DNA from: Closterium sp. NIES-65
Taxonomy: Eukaryota > Streptophyta > Zygnematophyceae > Desmidiales > Closteriaceae
Length of the DNA stretch: 64,000 nucleotides
Reading direction: 5' to 3'
Assembly: GCA_948144175.1 (NCBI GenBank)
Contig: CANXME010002557.1
Location: 124,001 to 188,000, forward strand
Shown: positions 30,931-42,479 of the stretch, piece after piece
How the letters are laid out: every line of letters begins with the position of its first letter
How positions within the stretch are numbered: the stretch's first letter is position 1
Program-made: the position numbers and the translations under genes
Notes under the pieces: model-generated
Seen by the model: only the letters and a program-made list of their open reading frames with translations
The model's database searches: none
Told to the model about the DNA's origin: nothing

Positions 30931-32480
30931 CCAAGTAGGCACAAGACCTAGCATCGTACAGAAGCGCTGATGATCACCAAGCGGAAGTGCCTTGGTAAAG
31001 TATCTAGCAGTGTTTGCCTCAGAGGCCACGTAAGAAAGACGCAGCTGACCACGCTGCTGCAGCTCACGAGCAAGGAAGTAGCGGAGAGCAATATGCTTCG
31101 TCCTGTGCTCCCGACACAAGGCCAGCATGGCCTTGTTGTCTACGTACAAAACTGGAGGAGAACGAGGCGGCTCTCCTAGGTCAGTCAGCAAGTAGGTGAG
31201 CCAGCATAGCTCCTGTGCAGCCATGGCCCCGGCGTAGATCTCAGCCTCACAGTTGGAGCCGAGAAAAGAAGACGAGCGGGTAGACCGCCACGAAACAGAG
31301 CCGGAGCCAAGGTTGATGGTGTAACCCTGTGACGACCGTTGCGTAGCCTGGTCGTCAGCCCAAGAAGCGTCTGCGTGACCTGTGAGGACCACTTGACGTC
31401 GCCCTCCAAGCACTAGCCCCATGCCCGACGTACTGCACAAGTAGCGCAACACCCTCTTTGCTACAGCCATATGCTGTGGTCGGTGTCTCCCAGGAGCAAC
31501 ATAGCGTGCCAAGATGCTAAGAGGGTATGCAAGGTCAGGTCGCGTGCAGATCACCAGGTACATGAGGCAGCCAACAAGCTCTGGGTACGGGCCACTCGGC
31601 TCTACGGACTCATCCGAAGGCAGAGCTGAGAGCGAGTGGCGAGTAGACATAGGAGTGGCCTGAGGCGAGGAGTACGTGAAGTCGAAGCGCTGAAGGACCT
31701 GCTGCACCATGTGTGACTGAGTCAGGGTAATGGTGCGGCGTGCTCTGTCCCGGGTGATCTGCAAGCCAAGGTAGCTACGGAGTTCACCCTGGTCTGTGCA
31801 CGTATGACTCTTCTGCAGCTCGGACTTTACGTGGGCGAGTCGAGCAGTGTCAGCAGTGGCAAAGACCAAGTCGTTGACGTATACGAGGATGTAGAACGGC
31901 GGCAAAGAGGTGTCGGTGCGCAAAAACAGCGACGGGTCGGCTGTAGAAGGAGCAAACCCAAGAGCCGCAAGTGTAGTCCTCAGTGTGTCGTGCCACTCAC
32001 GGGGCGCCTGGAGGAGACCGTAGACTAGCCGCCTGAGGCTCCACTGGGTACCAGGAGGAAACGACCCAGTGGAGCCAGGTGAGCGGCGCAGCCAGATCTC
32101 CTTGTGCTGGCTGTCCTGCAGGAAAGCTGTGCTGAAGTCAAGAGAGTGAAGCTCGTAGTCGCGCTGAGCGGCTATGTGCAGCAGCACCCGAAGAGTGGTC
32201 ATCTTTGGAGTGGGAGAGAAGCTCAGAAAGTAGTCAACTCCATGCCGCTGACTGAAGCCTCGAGCCACGTAACGCGCCTTGAAGATAGGCGGAGAACCCG
32301 ACGGCCGCTTCACCCTGAAAATCCACATGCCACTGACGATGTTCGCCCCAAGTGGGGGAACCTCGTCGACGTAGGTGCCTGTGGACTTCAAGGAAGCCAT
32401 CTTTGCGTCCATGGCTGACTGTCACTATGACGAGTAGGGACCATCAATCGCCTCAGCGTACGATCGAGGTGTCGGGATGT
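30931..32480 (-). CDS. Reverse transcriptase and RNase H of element F
   Basis: Open for about 500 codons on the minus strand. Reverse transcriptase: GMWIFRVKRPSGSPPIFKAR, YVARGFSQRHGVDYF, LDFSTAFLQDS, YGLLQAPREWHDTLRTTLA and the catalytic YVNDLVFATAD-type site near 31,880. Connection: ELVGCLMYLVICTRPDLAY. RNase H: LTGHADASWADDQATQ, CEAEIYAGAMAAQEL, VDNKAMLAL and a C-terminal SEANTARYFTKAL. Its role is to copy element RNA into DNA and remove the RNA strand in the particle. Confidence 0.92.
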
Positions 32481-33159
32481 CTGGTGCATCCGGGTCTCCC
32501 TCAGGGGCAATCAAGGTGGACACGAGATGAGACAAAGCAGCAGCAAAAGAGTGGAACTCCTCCTGCCTGGCCTCAAGGACGTCCGTGCTAAGAGCACACT
32601 CACCCCCGACGGACGGAGGACAGACAGACTCAGACTCAGCAACAAGACTAGCAGCGTAGTCTAGACGACAGCAAGCAGCAAAGTTGACAAGCTCAGCAAC
32701 CAAGGCGGACGCAGTAGTGGACTCAAAGGAAGGGTCAGTGACAACAGTAGCCAGGAGACACGTGACAAAAGGACTGGCAGCACGAAGAGAGTCAGACTCC
32801 GGGTCAGCAAGGACAGGAAGAGAGGACTCTGGAGGAGACGGCAACGGGACACGCAGAGGAGCAGTGGAAGGACGCAGTGCGATTTGGTGTGTGCCAGGGA
32901 CCGCAGGAGGACGCGGACACGCAGTACGACCACTAGTGCGAGCAGCACGAACAGGCGACGCAGGGTGAGATGCAGGACGAGACGCAGGCTCACAACGCTC
33001 AGCAAGACCTCCAGTAGGACCAGTGTAGAGAGAAGGAGTAGGCAGGGGCGAGGCGGGATATAACTATGACTGTGACTGGATAGGCGGTGGACACTCTAAG
33101 GGAGGGTCAGGACCAGTAGAAGGCGGAAGACAAAGAACCTGCTCAAGGAGCGGAATGAA

Positions 33160-33860
33160 GTATGACCTCGGCCGCGCAGTGCCTCCAGAACCAGCAGGGA
33201 CAGCACCAGTACCCCTAGCGGCAGCACCAGCGCCAGCAGCACCTCCAGCTCCTACAGCGCCAACTCCAGCACCCTCAGAAGCACCAACGCCAGCAGCACC
33301 TCCAGCGTCAACACCTACAGCAGGTCCAGCTCCAACAGCTCCAGCAGCACCAAATCCAGCAGAACCGGTAGCTCCAGTACCGCCAGCAGCTCCAGTAGTA
33401 CCTCCAGCAACCCCAGCAGCACCCCTAGTCCCAGCTGCTCCTGAACCGCTAGGACGAGCCCCTCCGGGACCAGCAGCAACAGTACTACCTCCAGCTCCAG
33501 CAGCACGGCTCCAGCGCCGGGCAAACCACTCGCGCAGCTCTTATGGAGAGAGTGGCTCCCGCCTCGAAGAAGGACCTCGCGAGGTCACACGAGCAAACCC
33601 TGCACCCCCAGGCTCACCACCCCCAGACTCAGCACCCCAAGTCTCAGCACCCCCAGACTCAGCACCCCTAGGCTGAGCACCCTTAGGCTCCGCTCCCCTG
33701 GACTCAGCACCCCCAGGCTCCGCATCCTCAGGGTCAGCATCCCCAGACCCGACACCCGCAGGCTCAGCACTTCTAGCAGCACCAGAGTCAACAGCTACCT
33801 CGACAGGCTCAACTGCGTCGACATGGGACACACCTGACAGGGCAGGACCCTGAAGGGGGA
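33160..33860 (-). repeat. Repetitive integrase-RT linker of element F
   Basis: Gly/Ala/Glu/Pro repeats in coding sense (GAESGGAE-type units, 33,590-33,770, and A-A-G-type units, 33,180-33,450). It is shorter and less regular than in E or I. Confidence 0.78.
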
Positions 33861-35040
33861 GGGGGTCTACCAGGGGAGGACCTGGCGCAAGGAAGAGCGG
33901 CGGCGGGGGGAAGGGCGCAGTGCGGTAGGGGAAGAGACGGTAGTAGGGCACCGACTCGTCAAAGGTGACGTCCTGGGAGGACAGAACACGGCGCGAGGTG
34001 GGGTGGTAAAACTGCCACCCAGGCGCGTCAGGGGGGAAGCCAAGGAAGATGCAAGAAACAGCACGGGGGGACAGCTTGTCCGCAGACAAGTCGCGAACAA
34101 ACGCCAGAGATCCCCAGACCCAAAACGCAAACGCATTGCCAACCTTCCACGTCCACTGTAGGGTGGGGGAGGTATCTGGCAAGGAGACCCGGTGCTGGAG
34201 ATTAAGCTGATGCGCTACGTACTGAACTACAAACGACCACAGAAAATGGGGGGCAGCTGCATGGATCATGGACGTACGAGCGACGTCCATGACCATGCCA
34301 ATGCGGCGCTCAGCAATCCCATTTTGCTGTGGAGAGACCGGAAGCGTGAAGGTCTGGCGGATGCCCTGTGCATGACAGAAGGCTCCCAGACGGGCAGAGG
34401 AAAACTCCCTGCCTCTGCCAGAGTGGAGACGGAGAACAGGAAAGTCCGAGCCGAAACTCTCTCTGAGCTGGAGACGAGCTGCGCGGATCCAGTCGATCAA
34501 CACCGTAGTGACGTCACCCTTGCTACACAAGAATAAGACTGTGGTGTAACGCGAGTAGTCGTCAACCACCAATAGGAAGTAATGCTCGTGCCCCTGGCCA
34601 CGGACGCGGGCGGGGCCCCACACGTCCATGTGAAGAGTCTGCAGCGGAGCCTCTGTCGGAGGAAACTCAGAGGTGTGAGGGGCGGCGCGCTGTCGCCCCT
34701 CGACGCAGGGGACGCAGGGCAGGCCTCGGAGGTAGGGGATGGAGAGACCGGGGGAGACCAGAGACAAGGACACGGGAGGCCATGCCTCGGAGACGAGGCA
34801 GGGAGGGGTGACCAAGGCGGTGGTGCTAGAGGAGAGTCTGGTGGGACAGGAGACGACACGAGCAAGGAGCAGACTCAGAACCAGACCTGGACGCTGCAGA
34901 AAACACCTGACTTGACGCAGCTACCTGACCAGACTCAGTAACCGGAGGAGACTCAGTGGTGAGTGTGTACAGGCTCGACCCTGGCCGACGCGTAAACGTG
35001 GCCAAGTGTCGGCCTGTCCGAGCACACGTGCAGTGGATCA
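33861..35040 (-). pseudogene. Integrase region of element F
   Basis: Pre-integrase (LLWHHRLGH region near 34,800-34,850, CVPCVEG) and integrase core: LHMDVWGPARV, LVVDDYSRY, LPVSPQQNGIAERRIG, then the copia C-terminal segment AFVRDLSADKLSPRAV. Most of the region is open in one frame. Confidence 0.9.
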
Positions 35041-35097
35041 CCCGCTAACTCGCAGGAGTGAACTGGTCAACCCCCTATCCTGCAGATCAGCTCCACT

Positions 35098-36807
35098 CAC
35101 CAAGTTCGTAGAGAACGAGGGGAGGTAGAGACCTGACAGGGTGCCAGAGGGGGCTGCCAGGCACGGTAAGACAGTGGAGAAGCTAGCAAGGACAGGACCC
35201 CTAGAGGGGTCCGCAAGGGAGACTGCAACCGGTCGACTAAGCGGCGTACGCATGGTGTGGTCTCGAAAGAAGGAGCGGGAAGCACCCGAGTCAAGGGTGA
35301 AGGTGTTTAAGGCCTGAGCCGACGTAGTACCTGAGAGAGAAGACTCACCAGCACCTGGGGCACCAGACGCACTAGCACCTAGAGAAGCAGCCTCACCAGC
35401 GCCTAGAGCAGCAGCCTCAATGCCCGGGTCAGGCGGAACACACAGGTAAGAGTCACCCTCCTCACTAATAGATACAGCATACATGACAGCAAGAATAGAA
35501 TCATAGTTAAGATCAAAGATGGCAACCCCCGCCCTAGACATATGTCCCCAGCAAGGGATCTCTGAGGCCTCAGGGAACTGGTGATGCCACGCGTTTGTTA
35601 GGCGGCCGAAGCAGCGCTGGGTGGAGTGCGGGCCCCCGCACTGCTCACCAGCGCGGTCGCCGGTACGGAGAACGTAAGTGCATGGACCAGTACCCCCACC
35701 GCGCTGACGCGTAGCGTACCACTCACAAAGCTGCTGAAGGGACAGATTCTCACAACCGCTGTGCTGCTGCTTGCGCGGACCACCATCGGACGCACTCCTT
35801 TGCGCAGAGCCTCGACCAGCTCCGCTGCCGCCGCCGCCTCTGCCGCCTTCGCCACCTCCGCCGCCTCCGCCACCTCGGCCACCTCCGCTACCTCCGCCAC
35901 CACTGCCGCCTCCTCCGCCTCCACTGCTGCCACCGCCGCCTCCACCCCCGCCACCACTCCCACCACCACCCCCACCCCCTCCATTGCCTCCACCACCACC
36001 TCCACCGCCCCCGCCAGCCCCTCCTGCGCCCTTGCCCCCCTTGCCCTTGCCGGTGCGGCGTCTCTTGCTAGGGGCAGACGCAGCGCCGACCCCGTAGAAA
36101 CCAACGAGGTCAGCAGCACCAGCAGCAAAAGAGGGCAAGAGGGGGGAGGGGGAACACCCCTCAGGGGTGCGAGGGTCACCACAAGAGGCTCGTACAGCGT
36201 CTATGGTATTCTTTGTTGCTAGGAGGCGCTCCTCGAGGAGGTCAACGGTGAGTGTGGTGGAGCAAATTGAGAGGAAGTGGTCCCTGACTACGCGAAGGGA
36301 GTCAGGGTGCCGGGTGACTATGTAGTAGAGGGTGATGTACATGGGGGGGGGGTTCTTAGCGCAGAACTCAGCAGGAAGCGCAGCGCGGTAGCGACTGTCA
36401 CTAGTGCGAAGGTGCGTAATGAGGTCAGCGACTGTGGGAAAGGCAGCAAGGTCAGGGAACAAGTACGGCAGCATGAGGCGGCTAAGCGCAGCAGTGGCAG
36501 GGGAGAAGTAGCGTGCAACTACAGCGTCGTACAAGGTCTGAGCATACTGGCTAAAGTGCGCGCGCTCAGTGGTTGGTAAGTGGCGACGCACAGCAAGATG
36601 GGCAGCAGCATCGCGTGTGGCCCACTGAGAGCTAACAGTGCTGTCAGCAGTAGCAGGCAGGGCAGGGGAGGCACCAGAGGTGAGATCGAACAGGGAGAGT
36701 CCGTCTGCCCTATCGCACTGTAGGAACAGCTGGAGGTCATCGACCCAGACCTCAAAGTCAACAGCACGACCCTCAGTATCAAAGGTAAGAACACTGGGGG
36801 TAGCCAT
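35098..36807 (-). CDS. Gag and protease of element F
   Basis: Open from MATPSVLTFDTEG at 36,807 through gag into protease. Gag domain (EVWVDDLQLFLQCDRADGL, HLPTTERAHFSQ, LSRLMLPYLFPDL, MYITLYYIVTRHPDSLRVVR), basic SKRRRTGKGKGGKG segment, poly-glycine tract (about 35,830-36,030), expanded zinc knuckle (CTYVLRTGDRAGEQC then GGPHSTQRC, about 35,620-35,690), the A-L-G-A low-complexity stretch and the protease motif LDSGASRSFF (about 35,270-35,300). Gag and protease in one frame is usual for copia. Confidence 0.93.
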
Positions 36808-36889
36808 GACTGCAGAGCTATAACAAGGAGTGATCTCACCAGTCGGAGTAAGTAGGGCCGGGGCACGCCGGTAGGAACAGTATTTTCTC

Positions 36890-37740
36890 GATGGAAGGGC
36901 AGCTCGGCGGCTTGACTGCTGGGCAGCTCGGCGGCTCGGCTCCTGGCCGGCTCGACTGTCAGGCGGCTCGGCTGTCAGACGGCTTGGATGTTGGGCGGCT
37001 CGGCTGCTGGGCGGCTTGGCGCCTCGGCTGGTGGGCGGCTCGGCTGCTGGGCGGCTCGGCTGTCGAGCGGCTTGGCGGCTCGGCTGCTCGGCGGCTCGGC
37101 TGCTGGGCGGCTCGGCGGCTGAAGGGGCCGCTAGGGGCGGCGACGAGGCCGCTGAGGGCAGCGATGGGGCCGCTAGGGGCGGTGACGGGGCCGCGTAGGG
37201 GCGACGACAGGGCTGTGTAGGGGCGGCGACAGGGCCGCGTAGGTAGGGAGGCGGTGACGGGGCCGCTAGGGGCGGCGACGGGGCCGCGTAGGTAGGGAGG
37301 TGGCGACGGGGCCGCTAGGGGCGGCGACGGGGCCGCTAGAGGCGGCGACGGGGCCGCGAAGGGGCGGCGACGGGGCCGCGTAGGGGCGGCGACGGGGCCG
37401 CGTAGGTAGGGAGGCGGCGGCGGGGCCGCTAGGGGCGGCGACAGGGCCGCGTAGGGGCGGCGACGGGGCCGCTTAGGGGCAGCGACGGGGCCGCGTAGGT
37501 GGAGAGGCGGCGATGGGGCCGCTAAGGGCGGCGACGGGGCCGCTAGGGGCGGCGACGGGGCCGCGTAGGGGGCGGCGACGGGGCTGCTAGGGATGGCTAC
37601 GGGGCCACGTAGGGGCGGCGACGGGGCCGCTAGGGGCAGCAAGGGGCGGCACGGGGGGCCGTGGGAGGGGCCTCTAAGGGACCTCGACGGAAGGGCGGCC
37701 CACAGGGCGCGCCTCGGGCAGTAGCGATTGGCGATCCGGT
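36890..37740 (-). repeat. Leader tandem repeat array of element F
   Basis: Two arrays lie between primer site and gag. Near 36,900-37,120 the unit is close to GGCGGCTCGGCTGCTG. Near 37,130-37,680 it is close to GGCGACGGGGCCGCTAGGG with a period of about 21 bp and interspersed GTAGGTAGGGAGGCG. It is homologous to the leader of B. Confidence 0.85.
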
Positions 37741-37795
37741 AAGAAAAGAAAAATTTCAGTGGTGGGCCCAAGGAAGCGTTCCCACTAGGGAACCT

Positions 37796-37807
37796 ACTCT
37801 GATACCA
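37796..37807 (-). promoter_or_regulatory. Primer binding site of element F
   Basis: In coding sense TGGTATCAGAGT follows the 5' LTR, close to the initiator-Met-tRNA complement. Confidence 0.78.
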
Positions 37808-37932
37808 TGTTAAAGAATGAGGAATGAATGAACTAGCACAAGGTTGGGTACAAGTAGGAAACCCTAGGAAACTATACCCGATAGTGTGTACCCCACTATA
37901 GCCTAGACAAGCTATATAATATGAGTTTGACA
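37808..37932 (-). repeat. 5' LTR of element F
   Basis: 125 bp, paired with 30,587-30,711, followed by the CAAAG target repeat. Confidence 0.95.
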
Positions 37933-37937
37933 CAAAG

Positions 37938-38955
37938 ACCAAGTCGTCCACGTAAACAAGGATAAAGATGGCATTGAACCTCTGCGGATGAAGACAGAAG
38001 GGCCAGCAGAGGACGGGAGAAAGCCGGGGTAAGTGAGACTAGTACGCAGCGTGTCCTATTGCTCGCAGAAAGCCATACGTAGACCGTAGATTGGTTGTCG
38101 CAAGCTCAATGGGTCCTAGGAGGGAAAGTGCTAGTGAAGCCGGGAGGACGGTGGAGCTAGGTATGCTCTTGGGGGCTGAGCTGGAGAAAGGCGGAGGAGA
38201 AGTTTAACAAGCCTACCTCATACTATCGAAGTGCTGAGATGTGCAGTAGTACCCAAAGAGTATGCATCTTCGGGCTGGGGGAGAAGTCATGAAAGAAGTG
38301 TACTCTCTCACTCTAACAAAGCATTTTGCCAAGTAGCGTGCCTTGAAGACATGTGGCGATTCTGACGGCTGCTTTACCTTGAAGTTCCACATGCCACATA
38401 CTTCATTCACCCTACAAGGGGGAATTGCATCAACGTAGGTGCTTGTGGACCTGCAAGACGCCATCTTTGTGTCCTCGAAAACTATCTTCCAAGAGGCCCT
38501 CTAACTGGAGATTGCCTCAGCGTAGGTGCAAGGATTCGGGATGTCAAAAGTGTCTAGGTCTCCCTCGGGGGTTAGTCGCATGGCACAAGGGTGAGGAGCA
38601 GTGGCTAGCTTGAACAGGATGTCCTCTAGGACGTCATAGCCAAAGGCATGATCACCCTTGACGGACTGAGGATGGGCAGTAAGAACAGCCACCAATTGGG
38701 TGGCATAGTCAAGGCGGCGAGTGAAGGCAAATTCAATGACAACAGCAAAAGAGCCGAGACGGATGAAGAAAAAACAGAGGGATGATAGGGCGAGCGGTAC
38801 AAAGATAGTTAGAGAAAGGTGGAGGGACAAAGCAAGAGACAAAGCAAGAGGCAATGGAAGAACGAAGGGAGGTGGAACACGAGAAGGTAGAGTATTGAGG
38901 GAAAAGGAGTAGAGGTCAGGAACTGGGAACAAGGTATGAGCACCAGGGAGACGAT
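37938..38955 (-). mobile_element. Element G, segment 2: decayed copia RT and linker
   Basis: Resumes directly after F. In coding sense it contains degraded equivalents of the RT (WNFKVKQPSESPHVFKARYL near 38,340-38,390) and of the upstream linker (RRLDYATQLVA, DHAFGYDVLED, PEGDLDTFDIPNPCTYAEAI, 38,510-38,760). Its end is cut by element H at 38,956. Confidence 0.8.
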
Positions 38956-39083
38956 TGTCAAATTATATGCCTATGTCATAATAAAATGTAGGCTTTAGTG
39001 GGGTAGCTAATGTAGGGTAAAGTTTTTGTTACTTGTACCCAACTTTCTCGATAGTGCCATCACCTTTCGCTTTACTCTCGACA
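38956..39083 (+). repeat. 5' LTR of element H
   Basis: TGTCAAATTATATGCC to CTCTCGACA, 128 bp, containing the family core GGCTTTAGTGGGGTAGC. Followed by a tRNA-Met-like primer site. Confidence 0.82.
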
Positions 39084-39109
39084 TGGTATTAAGAGCAACA
39101 TAAGTCCTT

Positions 39110-40095
39110 AGGACCGTTTTAGGACTGTTTTTTAGGGCCCACCAACAGTTTTCCACCAGTTACCGAGTTACCCCGCCCCTTGCCTACACTGCCCTGAGTC
39201 GCGCAGCCCTCGCGCTCGCCTCTGCTGGCCCTCGTACAGCCCGCTAGCAGCCCGCCTGCTGCCTCGTCAGCCCCACACATAGCTCGCTAGCTGCCTCGTC
39301 AGGCCGGCGCGCCGCCTCGCAGCGCCCGCGCTGCCTTCTCCTGCCTCGCGCGCAGCTCCGCAGCCCTCACGCTGCTTTCTACTGCCACCGACGCGGCCTC
39401 GTCCTGCTGCTGTCGCGGCCCCGCCCTGAAGTCGACACGGCCCCGCCACGTCGCTGTCGCGGCCGAGTCCTACCGCTGATGCGGCCCCAACCTGCCGCTG
39501 TCGCGGCCCCTGGACTTCGCCCCCTTCCTGTCGCGTCGCCCCCTGGGTGCCGTCCCTCCTTCTCGCGCCCCCCCCCCCCCCCCTTGGACGCCGCCCCTGC
39601 CTGACTACCGCCGTCACTCCTGCAGCAGCTGCCGCAGAGCGCCCTGCCACGGTCGCGGCCCCGCCCTGCAGCAGCTGCTGCGGAGCCTTCTGCCGCCGTA
39701 GCAGCCCTGCTCTGCAGCAGCTGCCGCGGAGCCTCCAGCAGCTGTCACGGCCCCGCCCTGCAGCAGTTGACGCGGCCCTGCCCTGCCGCAGCTGTCGTGA
39801 CCCCGCCGTTGCCGTCGTCGTGCGCCTACCCGGCTGCCGCCCGCCGAGCGCCAGCCCTGCTCGCCCGGTGAGCGCCTGCCCTTCCCGCCACTGGTGAGCA
39901 CCTGCCTTGCCGTGCTCTGCTGCGCTATCTGCCTGCCTGCCTGCCTGTCTGCCTGCCTTCCTGCCCCTGCCTGCCTGCCGCGCCTGCCATGCCCACGCCG
40001 CTACTGCTGCTACTGCTGCTACTTCTGTTACTGCTACTAGGCTGCTACCACTTCTGCTGCTGCTACTACTGCTACTGCTGCTACTGGTGGTGGCC
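39110..40095 (+). repeat. GC-rich leader of element H
   Basis: C-rich low-complexity sequence with CTGCCTGC and CTACTGCTG microsatellite tracts and irregular GCGGCCCCGCC units. No convincing gene on either strand; long open frames here reflect composition. Confidence 0.7.
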
Positions 40096-41688
40096 AGATG
40101 CAGCTGAAGCGACGTCCGCGCGAGTCTCTTACGCCCCAGCAACTTCGTGAGTGGTACGCTAGTTGGGGTTGTGGCGGTAGCCGTCGTAGCTGTCCCCCTG
40201 GAGCTGGTCAGTCGGGAGCGTCTGGCAGTGGCCACTTGCAGCTGCAGCGGCGTCCGCGCGAGGCACTTACGCCCCAGCAGCTTCATGAGTGGTACCCACA
40301 GAGTAGAGGGTCTTGGAGTACCGTTCGCTGCACGTACATCATTCGCATAGGTGATCGGGCTGGTCAGGCTTGCGGGACGCTTGGTCACACACAATCCCGC
40401 TGCTTCACCCGTCTGAGCGACGCCTAGCGTACCAAGTTTGGCGACGAGGCTGAGCTCCCCACTTGGCAGGAGCTTCTTAGGCAGAGGGTAGATATCTTTG
40501 CTCTTGACTATGATGCTATTCTCACTGCCATGTATGCATTGCCTACTAGTGATGACCGTGCCTGTTACCTGTGTGTACCGCCCAACCCAGGTATAGAGCC
40601 TGCTGCTCTAGGTGTTGGTGGAGCCTGCTGCTTTAGGTGCTGGTGAGGCTGCTGCTCTAGGTGCTAGTGCGTCTCCTGCTTTAGGTGATGGTGATGTTGT
40701 TGCTCTAGGTGCTAGTGCGTCTCCTACTCTAGGTGCTAGTGAGGCTTCTGCTCCAGGTGCTGGTGAGTCTGCTCTCTCTGGTACTGCGCTTGCTGAGGCC
40801 TTGTACACCTTCACACTTGACTGAGGTGCTTCTCGCTCCTTCTTTCGTGACAGCACCACCCTCACGCCGCTCGGTCGGCCAGTTGCAGTCTCCCTGGCAG
40901 ACCCCTCTGAAGGTCTTGTCCTTGCGCACTCCTCCACGGCCCTGCCGTGTCCGGCAGTCCCGTCTAGCTCCATGTTAGGTCTTCACCTCCCCTCATTCTC
41001 TACAAACTTGGTGAGTGGTGCTGACCTCCAGGACCAGTGGGTTGACCAATTCACTCCTGGAGGTCAGCGCGTGACCTACTGTACGTGCTCCCGGACGGGC
41101 CGGCACCTGGCCACGTTTACCCGTGCGCCTGGCTTAAGTCTATACACACTGACTACTGTATCCCCTTAGGTCGCTGCGTCTACGTCTGCGTCATGTCAGC
41201 TAGCAGCTCCCTACTCGTGTCGCGCTTTGTCGCACCAGACCCTCCTTTGGCACCACCGTCTTGGTCACCCCTCAGTGCAGCGCCTTCGTAGCATGCACCG
41301 CCGTGTCCTTGTCTCTGGTCTTCCCAGGGTTCTCCTCCCCTCCCACCCTCGCCTGCTCCTCCCTGTCTTCCCTGTGTCGAGAGGCGGCAGCGCGCCGCTC
41401 CTCACCCCTCCTCGTTTCCCCCGACAACTGCTCCCCTGCAGACCCTGCACATGGACGTGTGGGGCCCAGCCCGCGTCAGTGGGCAAGACCGCGAGCGGTA
41501 CTTCCTGTTGGTTGTTGATGACTACTCGCGTTACACCACGGTCTTCCCCTTTCGCAACAAGGGTGAGGTCCCTGATGTTTTGATCCCTTGGATCCGCGCT
41601 GCCCGTCTCCAGCTTCGCGAGCGGTTCGGGACGGAGTTTCCCTTCCTGCGTTTGCACTCTAACAGAGGTGGGGAGTTTTCCTCCGACC
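40096..41688 (+). pseudogene. Gag C-terminus, protease and integrase start of element H
   Basis: Gag tail with two LTPQQLREWY/LTPQQLHEWY copies (about 40,130 and 40,270) and the zinc knuckle CTYIIRIGDRAGQAC then GTLGHTQSRC (about 40,330-40,405). Next come an A-L-G-A array (40,600-40,780), a protease segment near 40,805-40,850 and integrase pieces LWHHRLGHPSVQ, LHMDVWGPARVSGQ, LVVDDYSRY, FLRLHSNRGGEFSS. It is broken. Confidence 0.83.
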
Positions 41689-41804
41689 TTAGTCTGTTTA
41701 GGCTGTAGTGGGGTAGTTCCTATGGGGTACAACAATTCTAGGTTTTCCCACTTGTACCCACCACTTCTCTAGTGCAATCATCCTTCTTGATTATGACATG
41801 GTAT
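41689..41804 (+). repeat. 5' LTR of element J (partial)
   Basis: Carries the family core TTAGGCTGTAGTGGGGTAG and TATGGGGTACAAC and ends ATTATGACA before a primer site. The junction with H lies at its left edge. Confidence 0.75.
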
Positions 41805-42479
41805 AACAAGCCTAGGTTAGCCACCTAGGACCGCAAATATGGGCCCATCCTTCCGCTAGAAGTGCCCTCGTGCGCCTTACCTTACTAGCGCCCTCGTGCG
41901 CCCTCGCGCACCCCGTCCCTCGAATCGCGCGCGCGCAGCTTGCTAGCAGCCCGGGGGCGGCTTACTAGGCTCCCGCTCGCAGCCCGTTCGCCGCCCGCGC
42001 GCGACCCGTCAGCCGCCCGAGCAGTCCGCGCCGCCCACGCGCAGCCCGACCAAACCTCGCGCGCCCCCTAGCGCAGCCTAAGAGCTGCCTGTTGACCGGC
42101 CCTGCTGGCCGTCCAGCGTGCCGCCGCCTCGTGCTCGTAGGCCGCCGCCCGCTCGTAGGCAGCCGCCCGCACGAAGGCCGCCGCCCGCACGTAGGCCGCA
42201 GCCCGCACGACGGTCGTCGCCCGCGCGTAGGTCGCCGCCCCAACGTAGGCCGCCGCCCGCACAGCCGCCGACCGTACGCAGTAAACACGACGCAACCGCC
42301 GCCACTGCCCCAGCCGCGCCGCACCGTCGTGCCCGAGTCGCGCCGCCCTGCTCAAGCCGCGCTGCCCTGACCGAGCCACGCTGCCCTACTGTGCCCCACT
42401 TGCAGCAACTGCTGCTCTTGTTCCTACTGCTCCTACTGTTCCTCCTCCTACTACTACTGCTACTGCTACTGCTGCCCCT

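Larger units (their letters stand above)
30587..37932 (-). mobile_element. Element F: full-length Ty1/copia family 1, near whole
   Basis: A minus-strand element with 125-bp LTRs (30,587-30,711 and 37,808-37,932) differing at 5 positions (about 4%) and the perfect target repeat CAAAG (30,582-30,586 and 37,933-37,937). It has all family 1 parts: primer site, tandem-repeat leader, gag, protease, integrase, linker, reverse transcriptase, RNase H and 3' untranslated region. Gag to protease is open, and so is reverse transcriptase to RNase H. It is the best preserved family 1 copy, with only a few breaks. It is inserted into G. Confidence 0.95.
38956..41688 (+). mobile_element. Element H: Ty1/copia family 1, partial
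   Basis: A plus-strand element with a 128-bp 5' LTR (38,956-39,083), a primer site (TGGTATTAAGAGC at 39,084), a GC-rich leader, then gag C-terminus, protease and the first part of integrase, ending where element J begins. Its gag knuckle differs from the other copies (C-x13-C-x4-H-x4-C). No own 3' LTR was recognised. It is broken, with many breaks, and looks older than F, E and I. Confidence 0.82.

Noticed and set aside
39267-40394. 375-codon open frame on the minus strand
   Set aside because: It is GC-rich antisense of the H leader and gag tail. It shows no domain, and the coding strand of H is plus.
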